Source: Planctomycetota bacterium | Lineage (GTDB): Bacteria > Planctomycetota > Planctomycetia > Pirellulales > Lacipirellulaceae | Assembly (NCBI GenBank): GCA_013151315.1 | Contig: JAADIN010000100.1 | Location: 1-9,912 of the forward strand | Length of the DNA: 9,912 bases | Direction: 5' to 3' | Shown: positions 1 through 5,670 of the stretch, in pieces | How positions within the stretch are numbered: position 1 is the stretch's first letter | How the letters are laid out: every line of letters begins with the position of its first letter | Notes under the pieces: model-generated | What the model saw: the letters and a program-made list of their open reading frames with translations, nothing else | The model's database searches: none | Told to the model about the DNA's origin: nothing | Program-made: the position numbers and the translations under genes

Positions 1-923
1 GTGGAAAGGTAGCGTTGGATGGCCATCTGGTCCGAACCGGCTGTGCAGATGTACCAGGTAAATACGGACATGATCGACGCGGCAACGGTCACTCGCGAAC
101 CAGGATCGAACCAGATTTTCGGCGGATCCCATGTGGAAACCCACTCGGTTGGCCACCAGGCACCGACTCCACCTAGGTCGACTGTGATCAGAACGACCGT
201 CAGCGCCGCGCCGCCAAGTAGGATGAACGTTTGCACCACATCAGTAACGACTACCGCGCGGATTCCGCCCATCGAGGTATAGATGACTGTGATAACCCCC
301 AAGACAGCGCAGGCATAGGGCGTGGCCGACACATCCCATCCGAGCAGCGGAATAAGAACCTTGCTTGTCGTGGCGAAAATAATGGTCGCCATCCATGCGA
401 GCCTTAGGGAGAGAAAAAAAAACGAGCCAAGCATGCGAACGCCGAGCCCGAGTCGCAACTCTAGAATTTCATAGGCACTGGTCACTTTTTGCTTCATGAA
501 GAAAGGAATGAAAATCCAACCGACGACCAGCAGAACTAACGGGTAGGCAAGAAGCGAGGCAATAAACATCGGCCCATGCTCGATCATTTCTTCTGGGATA
601 GCGAGGTAGCTGATCGTGCTCAGCAGGGTCGCGAAGAGCGAGAGGCCAACCGCCCAAGGCTTCATGGCGCGACCGCCGAGCAGATAGTCATCCGTGGAAT
701 GCGTACGGCGAGAATAGTACAAGCCAACACCAATCATCAAGGCGCCGTAGATCGCAATCACACCCCAGTCGATCAGATCGATGCCATGCTTGACCTGATT
801 CACGGGATTCGAGGTACCTGCAGGTTCTGCGTCCACAGCGACAGCAGAAGATATGGCAGCGCAGACAAAGAAGAGAGTACACCCTACACCGAGAAGCCAC
901 TGCCGGTATGTTCCTATCACCAT
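1..923 (-). CDS. Sodium:solute symporter (SSS family), N-terminal 307 residues, truncated by window edge
   Basis: The minus strand is open from ATG (923-921) to base 1 with no stop; the C-terminus lies outside the window. Residues 1-30 form a signal-peptide-like segment (Arg7, hydrophobic core, then SSAVAVDAEP with a possible A-V-A cleavage site), followed by a short linker. SSS features follow: a first membrane helix (about 51-70), then SRRTHSTDDYLLGGR at 71-85, LSTISYLAIP at 101-110, several further helices, and MGGIRAVVVTDVVQTFIL at 218-234, a typical SSS loop-helix. The family couples solute uptake to Na+ in the inner membrane; the substrate cannot be read from this part. Its place beside glycolate genes, where E. 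coli has the permease GlcA, makes a short organic acid a reasonable guess. A run of nine T on the coding strand (414-422) encodes FFF in frame. The start codon has only weak ribosome-binding context. Family assignment is secure; the substrate is inferred. Confidence 0.9.
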   Translation of the reverse strand, partial: MVIGTYRQWLLGVGCTLFFVCAAISSAVAVDAEPAGTSNPVNQVKHGIDLIDWGVIAIYGALMIGVGLYYSRRTHSTDDYLLGGRAMKPWAVGLSLFATLLSTISYLAIPEEMIEHGPMFIASLLAYPLVLLVVGWIFIPFFMKQKVTSAYEILELRLGLGVRMLGSFFFLSLRLAWMATIIFATTSKVLIPLLGWDVSATPYACAVLGVITVIYTSMGGIRAVVVTDVVQTFILLGGAALTVVLITVDLGGVGAWWPTEWVSTWDPPKIWFDPGSRVTVAASIMSVFTWYICTAGSDQMAIQRYLS

Positions 924-961
924 TTCACCGCCTCAGACGCGTTGTATTGCGTTCTAGTTTC

Positions 962-1063
962 TTAAGGTTCATCCGGATTTACTGCACGTCCCAAAACTTC
1001 CTGGAAGTGCCAGCCTTCTCGGCCGCTGGCATCCTCCCGCAGGGTTCTGGGATAGGCTCTTAG
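962..1063 (-). pseudogene. Orphan C-terminal fragment of an unidentified protein
   Basis: The minus strand reads 33 codons ending in TAA (964-962), only 38 bp before the symporter ATG. The peptide includes YPRTLREDASGREG and then GWHFQEVLGRAVNPDEP at the end. Its composition and codon use look like a real protein end rather than random sequence. It is preceded directly by an in-frame TGA (1066-1064) and has no start codon. I do not recognise the family. The simplest reading is the surviving tail of the gene that once stood upstream of the symporter in the same operon. It could be a chance open stretch. Confidence 0.3.
1008..1031. repeat. Inverted repeat with 7-bp arms, 10-nt loop
   Basis: TGCCAGC (1008-1014) and GCTGGCA (1025-1031) are perfect inverted arms. 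There is no T-tract on either side, so it is not a standard intrinsic terminator. It falls inside the orphan C-terminal fragment and may simply reflect coding sequence. Confidence 0.3.
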
Positions 1064-1175
1064 TCAGGTACAGACATTCTCGAATTTCAAAAGCAATCTT
1101 TCACTGGGTCTCGAGGCAAGCTACGTGTTGAAGTTGGCTACCCGAGACAATATCACCCCAAAGACCTGAGAAATA

Positions 1176-1286
1176 TCACCACGGAGATTGGATCCAGAGG
1201 CCGCAATTGTAGCCTGCCATGCAATACTTCGCCAGATAGACGATGAAGATCGTGTAGTTCAAGGTTCCAAACCCGGGACTCTCCAT
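1176..1286 (-). pseudogene. Fragment resembling the N-terminus of a second sodium:solute symporter
   Basis: A 36-codon minus-strand reading frame starts at ATG 1286-1284 and ends at TGA 1178-1176. Its first half, MESPGFGTLNYTIFIVYLA, resembles the start and first membrane helix of symporters of the SSS family, which commonly begin with a short polar lead, an aromatic-rich helix and then a GxGxYFSRR segment. Here the match breaks after residue 19 and the rest (KYCMAGYNCGLW and on) does not continue the family. The fragment may be what is left after a deletion or rearrangement. Evidence is pattern similarity only; a chance match is possible. Confidence 0.28.
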
Positions 1287-1340
1287 TATCGGCCATCATA
1301 TCCTTTGGAAGTGTGTTGCCGTTATGGATCTACGTTTTGT

Positions 1341-1778
1341 TTAGGAGAGAATCTCAACCAGTTCCAGGATCACGCCTTCTGGGTCGCGGCAGTAAGTGAC
1401 TTTGGCCACGCCCTCGGAAGAAACTGCCGGTGGAGCATGGAACCGAATGCCCTCGGCAGAGAGTTTCTCGTAAAGCGAGTCGAGATCATCTACTTGCAGG
1501 GCGATATGGTTGCATCCCACGTCGCAGGCCTTGACCGGCTCGGGCACGTCTTGCGGGTTGGACAGATATTGAAGGAGCTCGATCGACACGCCGTCGGCCG
1601 CTTTGAGTTTGATCATCCAGATATTGGCACCCGGCACCCCGGTGACGGCCTGCACCATTTCGCTATCGTCTTTGAAATCGGCCCAAACCTCCATGCCTAA
1701 TAAGTCGCGATAGAACCGTAGCGAACGTTTCATGTCGCTAACGACGATGCCCGTGTGCCGAATTGCTTTGATGGTCAT
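1341..1778 (-). CDS. VOC (vicinal oxygen chelate)/glyoxalase-fold protein
   Basis: This 145-residue protein has two beta-alpha-beta-beta-beta modules of the VOC superfamily. Module one opens with RHTGIVVSDMKRSLRFYRDL (7-26); module two with CNHIALQVDDLDSLYEKL (89-106) and ends with YCRDPEGVILELVE (129-142). The four expected metal ligands are present: His8, Glu67, His91 and Glu139. The family includes glyoxalase I, methylmalonyl-CoA epimerase, dioxygenases and resistance proteins; the length fits single-domain, dimeric members. A ribosome-binding site AAGGAAA sits about 8 nt before the ATG. It follows the GlcG-like gene in the same direction after 166 bp, so it may be co-transcribed with glcB-glcG. 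A role in handling glyoxylate-linked 2-oxo or hydroxy acids, or reactive aldehydes, is inference from context only. An ordinary lactoylglutathione-lyase-like enzyme is equally possible. Confidence 0.88.
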   Translation of the reverse strand: MTIKAIRHTGIVVSDMKRSLRFYRDLLGMEVWADFKDDSEMVQAVTGVPGANIWMIKLKAADGVSIELLQYLSNPQDVPEPVKACDVGCNHIALQVDDLDSLYEKLSAEGIRFHAPPAVSSEGVAKVTYCRDPEGVILELVEILS

Positions 1779-1785
1779 GGGGTGC

Positions 1786-1793
1786 TTTCCTTA
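1786..1793 (-). promoter_or_regulatory. Ribosome-binding site of the VOC gene
   Basis: On the minus strand AAGGAAAG lies about 8 nt upstream of the ATG at 1778-1776. It is one of the two clear purine-rich sites in the window and fixes the start of the VOC gene. Confidence 0.6.
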
Positions 1794-1822
1794 ATCAAGA
1801 GGTTGTTTTCTTTGGGAAGTCG

Positions 1823-1849
1823 ACTGATCGCAGCTTACTGCTGCGCAGT
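1823..1849 (-). other. Stem-loop between the GlcG-like and VOC genes
   Basis: CGCAGC (1829-1834) and GCTGCG (1840-1845) pair around a 5-nt loop, and outer arms ACTG (1823-1826) and CAGT (1846-1849) extend the stem across a 2-nt bulge. No T-run follows on the minus strand, so a standard terminator is unlikely. It could act as an mRNA processing or stability element that sets different levels of GlcG and VOC protein. Confidence 0.4.
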
Positions 1850-1944
1850 TGATCCTATATCGGTTGTTTTGCCTAGTTGATGGCAATCATTGGTTTCTCA
1901 GACTTCGCAATGCGACTTTTTACACCCCTGCTATTCGACTAGCC

Positions 1945-2376
1945 TCAGGACACTACCAGCGAGGAGTGGAAGTGATCTATTCCAGCCTGGGCACATTGCA
2001 TGTCTTGTTGTGGAGTCCCCGAGCTAAGCCCTATTCCGCCAACGCATTCGCTGCCTACAACGACGGGTAGACCACCGCCGACCACGCAGAGACGACCACC
2101 GATGGCCGTGTGGATTCCAAATACCAAGCTGCCCGGCTTGCACACTTCGTTGTATTCGTGCGTCGCCTTTCGGGCTCCTCCGGCCGTGTATGCCTTGTCC
2201 TGCGCAATGATCGCACTGGTGACTTTGCCACCATCCATTCGCTCGAATAAGATCGGGTTTCCCGATTCGTCCACAATGGCAATGCACATCGGTACGCCGA
2301 TTTCTATTGCCTTGGCTCGTGCGCCGTCGGCGAGGCATTTGGCATCGTCGATGGACAATCTCGTTATGCTAAGCAT
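1945..2376 (-). CDS. glcG: GlcG/HbpS-family protein (DUF336, haem-degrading-like fold)
   Basis: This protein of 143 residues is close in length to E. coli GlcG. It shows the family's pattern: an N-terminal helix (LSIDDAKCLADGARAKAIEIG), the core VDESGNPILFERMDGG at 35-50, and the glycine-rich half with GIHTAIGGRLCVVGGGLPVV (87-106) followed by VGGIGLSSGTPQQDMQCAQAGID (112-134). Relatives include GlcG of glc operons, the haem-binding HbpS and the PduO C-terminal domain; no enzymatic role is settled for GlcG. It has no signal peptide or membrane segment, so it should be cytoplasmic. The ATG overlaps the glcB stop by 8 bp and is preceded by a good Shine-Dalgarno (AGGGAGAG) inside the end of glcB, which points to translational coupling. 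The link with malate synthase G and glycolate dehydrogenase supports the glcG name; the molecular function remains open. Confidence 0.88.
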   Translation of the reverse strand: MLSITRLSIDDAKCLADGARAKAIEIGVPMCIAIVDESGNPILFERMDGGKVTSAIIAQDKAYTAGGARKATHEYNEVCKPGSLVFGIHTAIGGRLCVVGGGLPVVVGSECVGGIGLSSGTPQQDMQCAQAGIDHFHSSLVVS

Positions 2377-4600
2377 TGATCAACTCTCCCTGTGAATCGT
2401 TAGATTGGTTCTGCTGCGACTTGGCCGCGCGTGCTTTGGCCTCTCGGCGACGGGCATGCAGGATTGGCTCTGTATAACCATTGGGCTGGTCACAACCTTT
2501 GAAAATCAGATCGCATGCCGCCAGGAAGGCGACATTATCATCAAAATTGGGGGCCATATCGCGGTAGTGGGGGTCGCCCTCGTTCTGGCGATCGACCACT
2601 GCTGCCATACGCCGCAAAGTTTTCCTGACTTGCCGTTCGGTGCAAATGTCGTGTCGCAGCCAGTTAGCAATATGCTGGCTGGAAATGCGCAATGTTGCAC
2701 GATCTTCCATTAGCGCCACGTTATTGATGTCGGGCACCTTGGAACAACCGATGCCTTGATCAATCCACCGAACGACGTAGCCCAAGATGCTCTGAACGTT
2801 ATTGTCGAGTTCCATTTGAATCTCTTCGGGCGTCAAACTTACGTCTCCCAACAGCGGAAGTGTGAGGATGTCGTCGAGTTTGGCGCGTTGGCGGCTGGAC
2901 AATTCGGCCTGTCGTTGCTTGACGTCAACTTGATGGTAGTGAATAGCATGCAAAACCGCTGCGGTGGGCGAGGGCACCCAAGCCGTGTTGGCCCCCGCTT
3001 GTGGATGTGCCGCTTTGGTATCCATCATCTGTTTCATTTCGTCCGGTTTGGGCCACATCCCCTTGCCGATTTGAGCCTTACCTCGCAGGCCGCACTCTAG
3101 ACCAATGTCGACATTCCTGTCCTCATAAGCAGCGATCCATGGCTGCGCTTTGATCGCTTCCTTACGCAGAAATGGTCCCGCCGCCATGCTGGTGTGAATT
3201 TCATCCCCCGTCCGATCAAGGAATCCGGTGTTGACAAATACGAGTCGTTTTTGGACCTCACGAATACATTCTTTCAGGTTGACCGTCGTGCGGCGTTCTT
3301 CGTCCATCACGCCTACTTTTATTGTATTGCGATCGAGCCCAAACAGATCCTCGATGCGATCAAACAGGTCGTTGGTCAGCTTGGCCTCCTCGGGGCCGTG
3401 CATCTTTGGCTTGACAATATAGATGCTACCAGCGCGGCTGTTAGCATCCTGGCCTTGCTTGTTCAGGTCGTGAATCGCACACAACGCGGTGATGGCTGCG
3501 TCCAAAAACCCTTCGGGAATTTCACTGCCACTCTTGTCTAGCACGGCATCAGTAGTCATTAAGTGACCAACGTTGCGTACTAAAAGAAGGCTGCGCCCTG
3601 GTAATGTCCTCTTTTTTCCGCTCGGTGACAAGAACTCGCGATCCGGATTGAGCCGTCGGGTAACGTTCTTTTTGCCCTTCTCGAAGGTTGCTTCGAGGTT
3701 GCCTTTCATGAGCCCGAGCCAATTTCGATAGGCCACGACCTTGTCTTGCACGTCAACGGCGGATACCGAGTCTTCACAATCCTGGATGGTTGTAACTGCC
3801 GCTTCGAGCACCACGTCCTTCACATTGCCAGGAGAATTCTTGCCTATCGGATGGCCCGAATCGATTTGCACCTCAATGTGCAGGCCGTGATTGCGTAGTA
3901 GGAGAGCGGTCAGTTTGCTGTCGGCCAAATAACCAACAAACTGTTCCGGCCGCAAAAGTGAAGTTTGCTTACCGTTGGCCAATGATGCAGTCAGTTGTTT
4001 ATGCCCATCCTGCTCATGCAACAGATATTGCGACACGTCAGCATGGCTGCCTCCTGCGAGCGGGACGGTCTCGTCAAGGAATTTACAAGCATAGGCAATA
4101 ACCTGGGTTCCACGCTTTGCGTCGTAACCGGTCGTCGGCGAAGTGCTGCTCCATGGGATCACGTTCGTGCCATAGAGTGCGTCGAAGAGACTGCCCCAAC
4201 GGGCATTGGCGGCATTGAGTGCAAAACGAGCATTCGTTACTGGAACGACCAGCTGCGCACCTGCAATTGTCGCGATTTCTGGATCGACGTTCGTGGTCGT
4301 TATTTGTACATCGCCTTGCTCGGCAACTAAGTAACCGATTTCCAATAGGAAACATTTGTAGGCTGCTAGGTCGACTGTGCCGTGCGGGTTTTCTTGGTGC
4401 CAGGTGTCAATAAGTGCCTGCATTTCGTCGCGCTTGGCCAATAATTCCTGATTTCGCGGAGCGAGCTCTTCGACAATCCTACCAAATCCTTTCCAGAACG
4501 TGTCCGCGTCAATGTTCGTCCCGGGCAATATTTCTTCAGCGACGAGCTCGTATAGCTCGCGGGCAACCTGAAGACCCGATTGTTCAATACGTGCTGTCAT
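2369..4600 (-). CDS. glcB: Malate synthase G
   Basis: Malate synthase G condenses glyoxylate, made by GlcDEF, with acetyl-CoA to give malate and CoA in the cytoplasm. From the ATG at 4600-4598 the protein has 743 residues, the usual size of the monomeric G form. It reads at full length like family members: TIAGAQLVVPVTNARFALNA (111-130), TTIQDCEDSVSAVD (270-283), GRSLLLVRNVGHLM (335-348), IYIVKPKMHGP (393-403), the VGVMDEERRTTVNL stretch (429-442), INTGFLDRTGDE-like segment (456-467), and GIGCSKVPDINNVALMEDRA (616-635). Expected active-site residues are present: Arg342, Mg ligands Glu434 and Asp462, and catalytic base Asp633; Cys619, known to be oxidation-prone in the E. coli enzyme, is kept. 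An upstream in-frame TTG (4615) would add five residues (MWIII) and is less likely, since the protein aligns with relatives from MTARIEQ. It sits between the regulator gene and glcG on the same strand. Confidence 0.97.
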   Translation of the reverse strand: MTARIEQSGLQVARELYELVAEEILPGTNIDADTFWKGFGRIVEELAPRNQELLAKRDEMQALIDTWHQENPHGTVDLAAYKCFLLEIGYLVAEQGDVQITTTNVDPEIATIAGAQLVVPVTNARFALNAANARWGSLFDALYGTNVIPWSSTSPTTGYDAKRGTQVIAYACKFLDETVPLAGGSHADVSQYLLHEQDGHKQLTASLANGKQTSLLRPEQFVGYLADSKLTALLLRNHGLHIEVQIDSGHPIGKNSPGNVKDVVLEAAVTTIQDCEDSVSAVDVQDKVVAYRNWLGLMKGNLEATFEKGKKNVTRRLNPDREFLSPSGKKRTLPGRSLLLVRNVGHLMTTDAVLDKSGSEIPEGFLDAAITALCAIHDLNKQGQDANSRAGSIYIVKPKMHGPEEAKLTNDLFDRIEDLFGLDRNTIKVGVMDEERRTTVNLKECIREVQKRLVFVNTGFLDRTGDEIHTSMAAGPFLRKEAIKAQPWIAAYEDRNVDIGLECGLRGKAQIGKGMWPKPDEMKQMMDTKAAHPQAGANTAWVPSPTAAVLHAIHYHQVDVKQRQAELSSRQRAKLDDILTLPLLGDVSLTPEEIQMELDNNVQSILGYVVRWIDQGIGCSKVPDINNVALMEDRATLRISSQHIANWLRHDICTERQVRKTLRRMAAVVDRQNEGDPHYRDMAPNFDDNVAFLAACDLIFKGCDQPNGYTEPILHARRREAKARAAKSQQNQSNDSQGELINA
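2382..2391 (-). promoter_or_regulatory. Shine-Dalgarno of glcG inside the glcB 3' end
   Basis: Minus-strand AGGGAGAG is about 8 nt before the glcG ATG (2376-2374) and lies within the last glcB codons. Together with the overlapping stop and start (AATGCTTAG) it supports coupled translation. Confidence 0.6.
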
Positions 4601-4663
4601 GATAATAATCCACAAACCAGTTTCCGTTGGATCCGGCTTTGAATGCTAAAGCCAGGACTAGTT
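4601..4663 (-). other. Intercistronic stem-loop between regulator and glcB
   Basis: In the 63-bp spacer the arms CCGGCTTT (4633-4640) and AAAGCCAG (4648-4655) form an 8-bp stem (one G-T pair) around a 7-nt loop. On the minus strand it is 8 nt after the regulator stop and 33 nt before the glcB ATG. It has no T-run after it, so complete termination is unlikely. It may lower or stabilise expression of one cistron relative to the other. No clear promoter or Shine-Dalgarno for glcB is visible in this spacer. Confidence 0.45.
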
Positions 4664-5491
4664 TCACTTGGTGATTTCGTGCCGATCACGGGAAACGTAT
4701 CCCAGACGACTGGACACCTTACCGGCCGCGCTAACGACTTCGCGAGACCATAAGGCAAACTGCTTCTTTGGAAAACGTGTCGTGGGAGCGGAAATCGACA
4801 AGGCAGCTACTACCGTGCCATGCGCATCTCTCACGGGAGCCGTAACGCATCGGACCCCCGGTTCGCGTTCTTCATTGTCGACCGCGAAGCCTTTTTGGCG
4901 GACACGGTCGAGCTCGGTCATCATTTTTTTGAAGCGGGTAATCGTCGTTGATGTAAAAGCCTTAAAACGACGTCCGCCGAGCAATTTCTCTATTTGCTCT
5001 GTGGATTGCCACGCCAGCAACACTTTACCGACACCCGTACAATGCAAGGGGGCGCGAGCCCCCAGTTGAGTAAACATTCGTATCGAATGCTGCGACTGTA
5101 CCTGATGAATATAAACCGCTTCGTTGTTATCGAGTATGGCCAGATTGGCAGTTTCGTTAATTTTTTCCACCAGCTCTTCCATCACTGCGTGAGATGCTTG
5201 CGGCAAGGGAGAAGCGGCAGAGTAGGCCGCCCCAATCTGCAGGGCCTTGAAACCAATGTAGTAGTGCCCGGTAATTTTGTCTTGCTCGACATATCCCCGT
5301 TGCCGCAATGTTTCGAGGATGCGAAAGGTCGTGCTACACGACAGCTGGGTGGCCCGAGCAATATCACTTAATGGGGCGATTCCGCCGTCGCCAAGCACTT
5401 CCAAAACCAACAACCCTCTTTCGAGCGCCCGGATAGACGGCACTTCCTTTCGCGTTCTGTTGCGGCCACGTTTCGCAGTTGCTTCCATCAT
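4664..5491 (-). CDS. IclR-family transcriptional regulator of the glycolate cluster
   Basis: The protein is a DNA-binding regulator with an N-terminal winged helix-turn-helix and a C-terminal effector domain. The HTH region starts at VPSIRALERGLLVLEVL and includes IARATQLSCSTTFRILETLRQ (recognition helix) and RGYVEQD.TGHYYIGFKAL. The effector domain has the family signatures LHCTGVGKVLLAWQS and DNEEREPGVRCVTAPVRDA followed by GTVVAALSISAP. I chose the ATGATG at 5491-5486 (275 or 274 residues) because a near-consensus promoter ends just upstream. ATG 5500 (278) and TTG 5554 (296) are also in frame. The first residues after the start are basic (KRGRNRTRK). IclR relatives such as IclR and AllR respond to glyoxylate-linked metabolites, so glyoxylate or glycolate is a sensible guess for the ligand. 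It probably controls both its own operon (with glcB-glcG) and the divergent glcDEF. In E. coli this post is held by GlcC, a GntR-type protein. Confidence 0.93.
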   Translation of the reverse strand: MMEATAKRGRNRTRKEVPSIRALERGLLVLEVLGDGGIAPLSDIARATQLSCSTTFRILETLRQRGYVEQDKITGHYYIGFKALQIGAAYSAASPLPQASHAVMEELVEKINETANLAILDNNEAVYIHQVQSQHSIRMFTQLGARAPLHCTGVGKVLLAWQSTEQIEKLLGGRRFKAFTSTTITRFKKMMTELDRVRQKGFAVDNEEREPGVRCVTAPVRDAHGTVVAALSISAPTTRFPKKQFALWSREVVSAAGKVSSRLGYVSRDRHEITK

Positions 5492-5498
5492 GGAACGC

Positions 5499-5527
5499 AT
5501 AATAGGGCCCCGCTTGTTTTTCGTCAA
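5499..5527 (-). promoter_or_regulatory. Sigma70-like promoter of the regulator-glcB-glcG operon
   Basis: On the minus strand TTGACG (5527-5522) and TATTAT (5504-5499) are separated by exactly 17 bp; each differs from consensus by one base. The expected transcription start is near 5492, one base before the ATGATG at 5491. This argues against the longer TTG and ATG starts of the regulator and predicts a leaderless or nearly leaderless mRNA. The -35 lies inside the 19-bp palindrome. Confidence 0.55.
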
Positions 5528-5535
5528 GCGAAAAA
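5517..5535. promoter_or_regulatory. 19-bp palindrome, candidate regulator operator
   Basis: TTTTTCGTCAAGCGAAAAA has perfect 7-bp inverted arms around 5 bp. It fully covers the -35 of the regulator promoter and ends 12 bp upstream of the glcDEF -35, with its centre about 58 bp upstream of the predicted glcDEF start. Binding there could repress the regulator and activate or repress glcDEF. A second overlapping inverted repeat, CGCTTG-N8-CAAGCG, occupies 5511-5530. Confidence 0.5.
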
Positions 5536-5547
5536 TCTTTTCATTAG

Positions 5548-5577
5548 TTGACAAAGTAGGTCTTCTGCGGTTAGATT
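5548..5577 (+). promoter_or_regulatory. Sigma70-like promoter of glcDEF
   Basis: A perfect TTGACA (5548-5553) is followed after 18 bp by TAGATT (5572-5577), a 4/6 match keeping the key A and final T. The predicted start near 5584 gives an 87-nt leader before the glcD ATG. The weak -10 and long spacer suit a promoter that needs an activator. Confidence 0.5.
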
Positions 5578-5633
5578 CTTGAGAGACGACTAGCTAAAAA
5601 CAAGCTTCGGGGGAATTAATTTGGGTGCTTCGC

Positions 5634-5657
5634 TTCCTACCACGCGTTTCCTACCAC
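5634..5657 (+). repeat. Tandem 10-mer in the glcD leader
   Basis: TTCCTACCAC occurs at 5634-5643 and again at 5648-5657, 14 bp apart from start to start, ending 13 bp before the glcD ATG. The surrounding CGCT (5631-5634) and AGCG (5657-5661 region) could close a long loop. It may be a leader control element or a small local duplication. Confidence 0.5.
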
Positions 5658-5670
5658 AGCGAGAATAACG

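Larger units (their letters stand above)
924..1340. other. Gap between VOC gene and symporter with broken coding remnants
   Basis: No intact gene is visible in these ~417 bp. On the minus strand there are short stretches that read like pieces of proteins, listed separately at 1176-1286 and 962-1063, interrupted by stops in every frame. A hairpin-capable inverted repeat TGCCAGC-N10-GCTGGCA lies at 1008-1031 with no following T-run on either strand. I could not pick a convincing promoter for the symporter here; TTGAAA-like hexamers exist but lack a matching -10. The stretch looks like the scar of one or more deletions. Confidence 0.4.
5512..5605. repeat. 10-bp inverted repeat bracketing the divergent promoters
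   Basis: GCTTGTTTTT (5512-5521) recurs in inverted form as AAAAACAAGC (5596-5605), 74 bp apart. The left copy overlaps the palindrome at 5517-5535; the right copy is just downstream of the predicted glcDEF start. They could be two half-sites or two binding sites of one regulator that loops across the promoter region. Confidence 0.4.

Noticed and set aside
19..965. Plus-strand ORFs at 19-282 and 576-965, and minus ORFs at 469-657 and 688-900
   Set aside because: They lie in other frames over the symporter, whose minus-strand frame is continuous with clear membrane helices and family motifs.
1008..1031. Intrinsic terminator after the VOC gene
   Set aside because: The inverted repeat is about 310 bp downstream and has no T-run; it lies in a protein-like stretch.
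1188..1700. 170-codon plus-strand ORF
   Set aside because: It covers the VOC gene antisense; the VOC frame has all metal ligands and a ribosome-binding site, while this one shows no domain.
2000..2395. Plus- and minus-strand ORFs overlapping the GlcG-like gene
   Set aside because: Shadow frames; the GlcG frame has the family motifs and a coupled start.
4601..4615. TTG start at 4615 for malate synthase
   Set aside because: It adds MWIII, which relatives lack; the ATG at 4600 gives the expected N-terminus.
5501..5554. TTG start at 5554 for the IclR-family regulator
   Set aside because: The added 18 codons lie over a strong promoter and palindrome in the control region and precede the usual basic lead of the HTH domain.
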